DNA from: Clostridia bacterium
Lineage (GTDB): Bacteria; Bacillota; Clostridia; DSM-8532
Assembly: GCA_026418215.1 (NCBI GenBank)
Contig: JAOABT010000392.1
Location: forward strand, 1-7,228
Length of the DNA stretch: 7,228 nucleotides
Direction of reading: 5' to 3'
Position 1 is the stretch's first letter; each line of letters opens with the position of its first letter. Made by a program: the position numbers and the translations under genes. Positions 6,834 to 7,228 of the stretch are shown here, one piece after another. The notes beneath the pieces were generated by a model. The model saw nothing but the letters and a program-made list of their open reading frames with translations, was not told where the DNA came from and did no database searches.

Positions 6834-7228
6834 TTCCGAGCCTTCCTCCGCTTGGTATTTTCAGCACGGCGTATTCCGAGTTCTCCTCGTCAATAAAGAC
6901 AGCCAATTGCTGTGCCTTATCTTCAAACCTTGTGATCTTGCCGTAGGTCTGCAAATAGGTATAAAAGGCATAGAGGAGATGGTTGCCTGAGTCCTTGTAG
7001 GTCTCCTCATGCTTCTCAAGCATGTTGTTCAAATAAAGCAGCTCGGAGCTCTCGTACAGTATCGGGATATCCAGGGCCTTCCCCATGACCTCGATGCTCT
7101 CTGGCAGTATGGACGCCATGACAAGCACCTCTGGGCTTCTGAAAGTCCCGAAACGATAGGACGAAAGCGGTGTGAGCGCCTCTTTGTACCTGTTCATCAA
7201 AGAAGGGTCCTGAAGACCCAATTGATAG
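6823..7228 (-). CDS. Unrecognised protein, C-terminal part only (5' end beyond the window)
   Basis: The frame is open from the right edge to TAA at 6823-6825, giving about 134 residues. A TTG at 7219-7221 exists, but codons upstream of it remain open to the edge and no ribosome binding site can be seen, so the gene most likely begins outside the window. The visible part looks like a soluble alpha/beta protein: a Tyr/Phe/Arg-containing segment (SYRFGTFRSPEVLVMAS), a leucine-rich helical stretch (ELLYLNNMLEKHEETYKDSG), then a beta-like end (YGKITRFEDKAQQLAVFIDE and YAVLKIPSGG). No membrane helix and no catalytic motif stand out. Its last codons contain the birA ribosome binding site and it overlaps birA by 11 bases, so the two are probably co-transcribed. 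I cannot assign a family or function. Confidence 0.8.
   Translation of the reverse strand, partial: YQLGLQDPSLMNRYKEALTPLSSYRFGTFRSPEVLVMASILPESIEVMGKALDIPILYESSELLYLNNMLEKHEETYKDSGNHLLYAFYTYLQTYGKITRFEDKAQQLAVFIDEENSEYAVLKIPSGGRLGIDG

Overview
The window looks like a piece of a Firmicutes chromosome, most likely a clostridium-type anaerobe. The evidence is a perfect CIRCE operator in front of groES-groEL, strong AGGAGG-type ribosome binding sites, a type III pantothenate kinase, a lipoprotein substrate-binding protein typical of Gram-positives, and a transcription-terminating cobalamin riboswitch. Genus and species cannot be named from this sequence. Every supported gene lies on the minus strand, so transcription runs from high to low coordinates. 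I see no insertion sequence, prophage, CRISPR array, tRNA or rRNA.

From the right edge: an unrecognised protein cut by the window edge (6823-7228) overlaps birA, the biotin-protein ligase/repressor (5829-6833). Next come an extremely Asn/Gln/Pro/Arg-rich protein of unknown function (5148-5744) and coaX, the type III pantothenate kinase (4350-5132). These four are spaced like one operon. birA and coaX both serve cofactor supply: biotin attachment and the first step of CoA synthesis.

The groES-groEL heat-shock operon (2213-4135) follows. It has its own consensus sigma-A type promoter (4213-4241) with CIRCE lying over the expected start of transcription, so HrcA repression is expected. An extra inverted repeat overlaps the -35 box. 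The operon ends at a strong intrinsic terminator (2149-2177), followed by an unusual stretch (about 2044-2154) in which three copies of a CTTTTTAAGGC-type sequence recur every 48-49 bp, two of them directly abutting strong hairpins.

The left third is a vitamin B12 uptake unit. It has a consensus promoter (1846-1874), a cobalamin riboswitch (about 1650-1832), a terminator with a candidate antiterminator (1578-1646), the lipoprotein cobalamin-binding protein btuF (500-1438), and the start of the membrane permease btuC (1-481, running off the window). When B12 is plentiful the riboswitch should favour termination before btuF. A possible small membrane protein (1884-2003) sits between the groEL terminators and the B12 promoter, with weak support.

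Most of the window is well-known housekeeping and transport biology. The least explained items are the N/Q-rich protein between birA and coaX, the partial unknown gene at the right edge, the second inverted repeat at the groES promoter, and the repeat/hairpin array downstream of groEL.
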